From Acidobacteriota bacterium (lineage in GTDB: Bacteria; Acidobacteriota; Thermoanaerobaculia; Thermoanaerobaculales; Sulfomarinibacteraceae), in contig JAADFK010000107.1 of assembly GCA_013152925.1 (NCBI GenBank), positions 1 through 49,327 of the forward strand: 49,327 bases of DNA, given 5' to 3'. Below, in pieces: positions 47,893 through 49,327 of the stretch (position 1 is the stretch's first letter; every line of letters begins with the position of its first letter). The notes under the pieces were generated by a model, which was not told the origin of the DNA, did not search any database, and worked only from the letters and a program-made list of their open reading frames with translations. The translations under genes were made by a program, and so were the position numbers.

Positions 47893-49327
47893 ATGGCTGA
47901 CACGACGGAGAACCTCGCGGCGCTGGAATCCGCCATCGAGGTGGAGGATTGGGACCGTGTCGAAGGGCTGTGGTTGGAGCTCCTGGAGGCGGAGCCGATC
48001 CCGACGGCGGCTCTCCTGGAGGCCCGCCGCGCCATCTGGAAGGCGGGGCGCAAGAACCTGGCCCGCACACTTCTGGAGCTCCTCGTGGACACCCTGGAGG
48101 CCCGCGACGATCCCGGCGCCGCCCTGGCCGCCATCCGGGAGCTGGTCCGGCTGACCGACAGGCCGGGGGAGGATCTCCGCCAGGCCCTGGAAGGGGCCCT
48201 TCGCCGGGCCCGCGCCGGCAGCCCCTCGCTGGAGGCCGTCCTCGCCCGGTACCCCATCGCCGAAGCCCGCCGGCCGCTGGAGGTGCTTGAAACGGTCGAG
48301 CTCTGGCTGGACCACGATGTGGGGACCGTGGTGGAGCTCCGCGGCCAGGGCGTCGGCCGGATCGAAGAGGCCAACCTCAAGCTTGATCACCTCCGCGTCG
48401 ACCTGGGCGGTGCCCGCCCCGTCTCCGTCCCGATCGGCGCCGCAGCCAAGTACCTGAGGCGGCTCCCGGAGGGAAGCTTCCTGCACCGCAAGGTCACCGA
48501 TGCCGAGGGGCTCAAGACCCACGTGGAAGGGGCCCCCGCCGAGGCGCTGGCCGAGCTGCTGGAGAGCCTTGAAGGACCCGCCGAGGTCGCCACCATCAAG
48601 GCCGCCCTGGACGGCCTCCTGCCCCCATCCAAGTGGACCTCCTGGTGGGCGAAGGCCCGCAAGCACCCCCGCATCCTGACCAGCGGCTCGGGGTCGCGTC
48701 TGCGCTACACCGTGGCCGCCGGGGCTGAGGACGCCACCAGGGCCCAGCTGGAGGATCTCAGGTCCGCCGATCCGCGCCATCGTCTCGCCCTGGCCCGCCG
48801 CCTGGCCTCCCGCGGTCCCGACGAGGCCGCCGCCGCCGCGGCGGTGCTGGCCGAATCCCTCGCCGCCCTCGAGACGAGCGATCCCGGCCTGGCCTGGGAA
48901 ACTGCCAGCGTTCTCGAGGGCCTCCCCGGCGGCGAAGCGCCTGCCGTGGCGTGCCGCGCACGCTTGCTGGATGCCTCGGAGCCCCTCACCCTGCTGCTCG
49001 GGATCCAGGACCGACCCGCACGCCAGGCGGCCCTCGAGGCTCTCCGCCAGGTCCGTCCCTCGGAGTGGACCGGGATCTGGGCCGAATGGCTGTTGCACGA
49101 GGAGCACGCCACCCTCCTGGACACCATGGTCCGGGCCCTGGTGGAGGCCGGAGCCGCCGATCGCGTCGACGAGGCCCTGGAGGCAATCCTCCGCAACCCC
49201 GTCAAGCATCCCGCTCGCTTCATCTGGCTCTGCGAGGCCGTCACGGCCAAGAACGCCACGGAGCCCGTTACCCGGCGGATGACGCCGTCCCTCCTGGAGC
49301 GTCTTCCCGACACCCTGACCCGCCGGG
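47893..49327 (+). CDS. Long GreA-like fusion protein, N-terminal part (cut by window end)
   Basis: At least 478 residues, open to the window edge. It is mostly helical and Ala/Leu-rich with repeat-like segments (WLELLEAEPIPTAALLEARR, AARAL-type). The middle has a small beta domain (about 135-185, VVELRGQGVGRIEEANLKLD and VDLGGARPVSVPIG) and a Trp-rich helix (SKWTSWWAKARKHPRIL, about 240). This order resembles the long GreA-type proteins of spirochaetes and other phyla, in which a Gre factor domain is carried at the C-terminus beyond a helical extension. That C-terminal part would lie outside this window. GGGGAGG lies five bases before the ATG, and no stop occurs up to 49327. The identification is by pattern only. 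Confidence 0.65.
   Translation, partial: MADTTENLAALESAIEVEDWDRVEGLWLELLEAEPIPTAALLEARRAIWKAGRKNLARTLLELLVDTLEARDDPGAALAAIRELVRLTDRPGEDLRQALEGALRRARAGSPSLEAVLARYPIAEARRPLEVLETVELWLDHDVGTVVELRGQGVGRIEEANLKLDHLRVDLGGARPVSVPIGAAAKYLRRLPEGSFLHRKVTDAEGLKTHVEGAPAEALAELLESLEGPAEVATIKAALDGLLPPSKWTSWWAKARKHPRILTSGSGSRLRYTVAAGAEDATRAQLEDLRSADPRHRLALARRLASRGPDEAAAAAAVLAESLAALETSDPGLAWETASVLEGLPGGEAPAVACRARLLDASEPLTLLLGIQDRPARQAALEALRQVRPSEWTGIWAEWLLHEEHATLLDTMVRALVEAGAADRVDEALEAILRNPVKHPARFIWLCEAVTAKNATEPVTRRMTPSLLERLPDTLTRR

Overview
The window reads as a chromosome segment of a GC-rich, diderm (Gram-negative) bacterium. The evidence for an outer membrane is a LolA lipoprotein carrier, a PilQ secretin, a beta-barrel protein ending in Phe and several lipobox proteins. 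The mix of genes (type IV pilus, bacterial ceramide synthesis, DUF3467, roadblock and TPR proteins, a phytol-kinase/DUF92 fusion, a long GreA-like protein) would fit an Acidobacteriota-type lineage, but that placement is inference. I see no rRNA, tRNA, CRISPR array, integrase or intact insertion sequence. The region is mostly core genome, with most genes on the minus strand.

Layout. 1-4.5 kb: a hotdog thioesterase, a beta-barrel protein, a 591-residue protein I do not recognise, and a UbiA prenyltransferase. 4.7-8.8 kb: a fused prenyl-alcohol kinase/DUF92 protein followed upstream by an overlapping sugar-nucleotide operon (rmlB, rmlD, rmd-like). 8.9-12.1 kb: an M29-type aminopeptidase, a divergent Gfo/Idh/MocA oxidoreductase and a membrane-anchored Clp-fold protease. 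12.3-16.2 kb: queD, cerR, spt and bcerS in one overlapping run, giving a candidate complete ceramide backbone pathway. queE lies just upstream. 17.4-24.3 kb: a GT39/GT2 pair, a 2-hydroxyacid dehydrogenase, a secreted HEAT-cyclophilin-thioredoxin fusion, a metallophosphoesterase and shikimate kinase. 24.3-27.9 kb: accC, accB, a roadblock protein and a frameshifted TPR gene. 28-36.4 kb: pilM, pilN, pilO, pilP, pilQ and two lipoproteins, ending in a strong intrinsic terminator. 36.6-39 kb: rpmB converging on spoT/relA. 39.5-45.5 kb: cysE, then lolA-tgt-yajC-secD-secF. 45.7-49.3 kb: a DUF3467 protein, a ChaN-PDZ lipoprotein-like protein and the start of a GreA-like fusion protein cut by the window edge.

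How it fits together. Much of the window concerns the cell envelope: lipid synthesis (accBC, ceramide genes, prenyl lipids), export (SecDF-YajC, LolA), surface sugar synthesis (Rml/Rmd, GT2/GT39) and pili. Queuosine genes are spread over three sites (queD, queE, tgt), each beside envelope genes.

Most interesting observations: (1) a bcerS-spt-cerR ceramide cluster translationally coupled to queD; (2) six genes with no usable Shine-Dalgarno but a TANNNT -10 hexamer exactly 6-7 bases before the start codon, indicating leaderless transcription; (3) a single protein fusing phytol-kinase-like and phytyl-phosphate-kinase-like (DUF92) halves; (4) a HEAT-cyclophilin-thioredoxin fusion; (5) a broken TPR gene sitting directly behind an intrinsic terminator; (6) a MITE-like inverted repeat. 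All function calls rest on reading motifs by eye; no database search was run.
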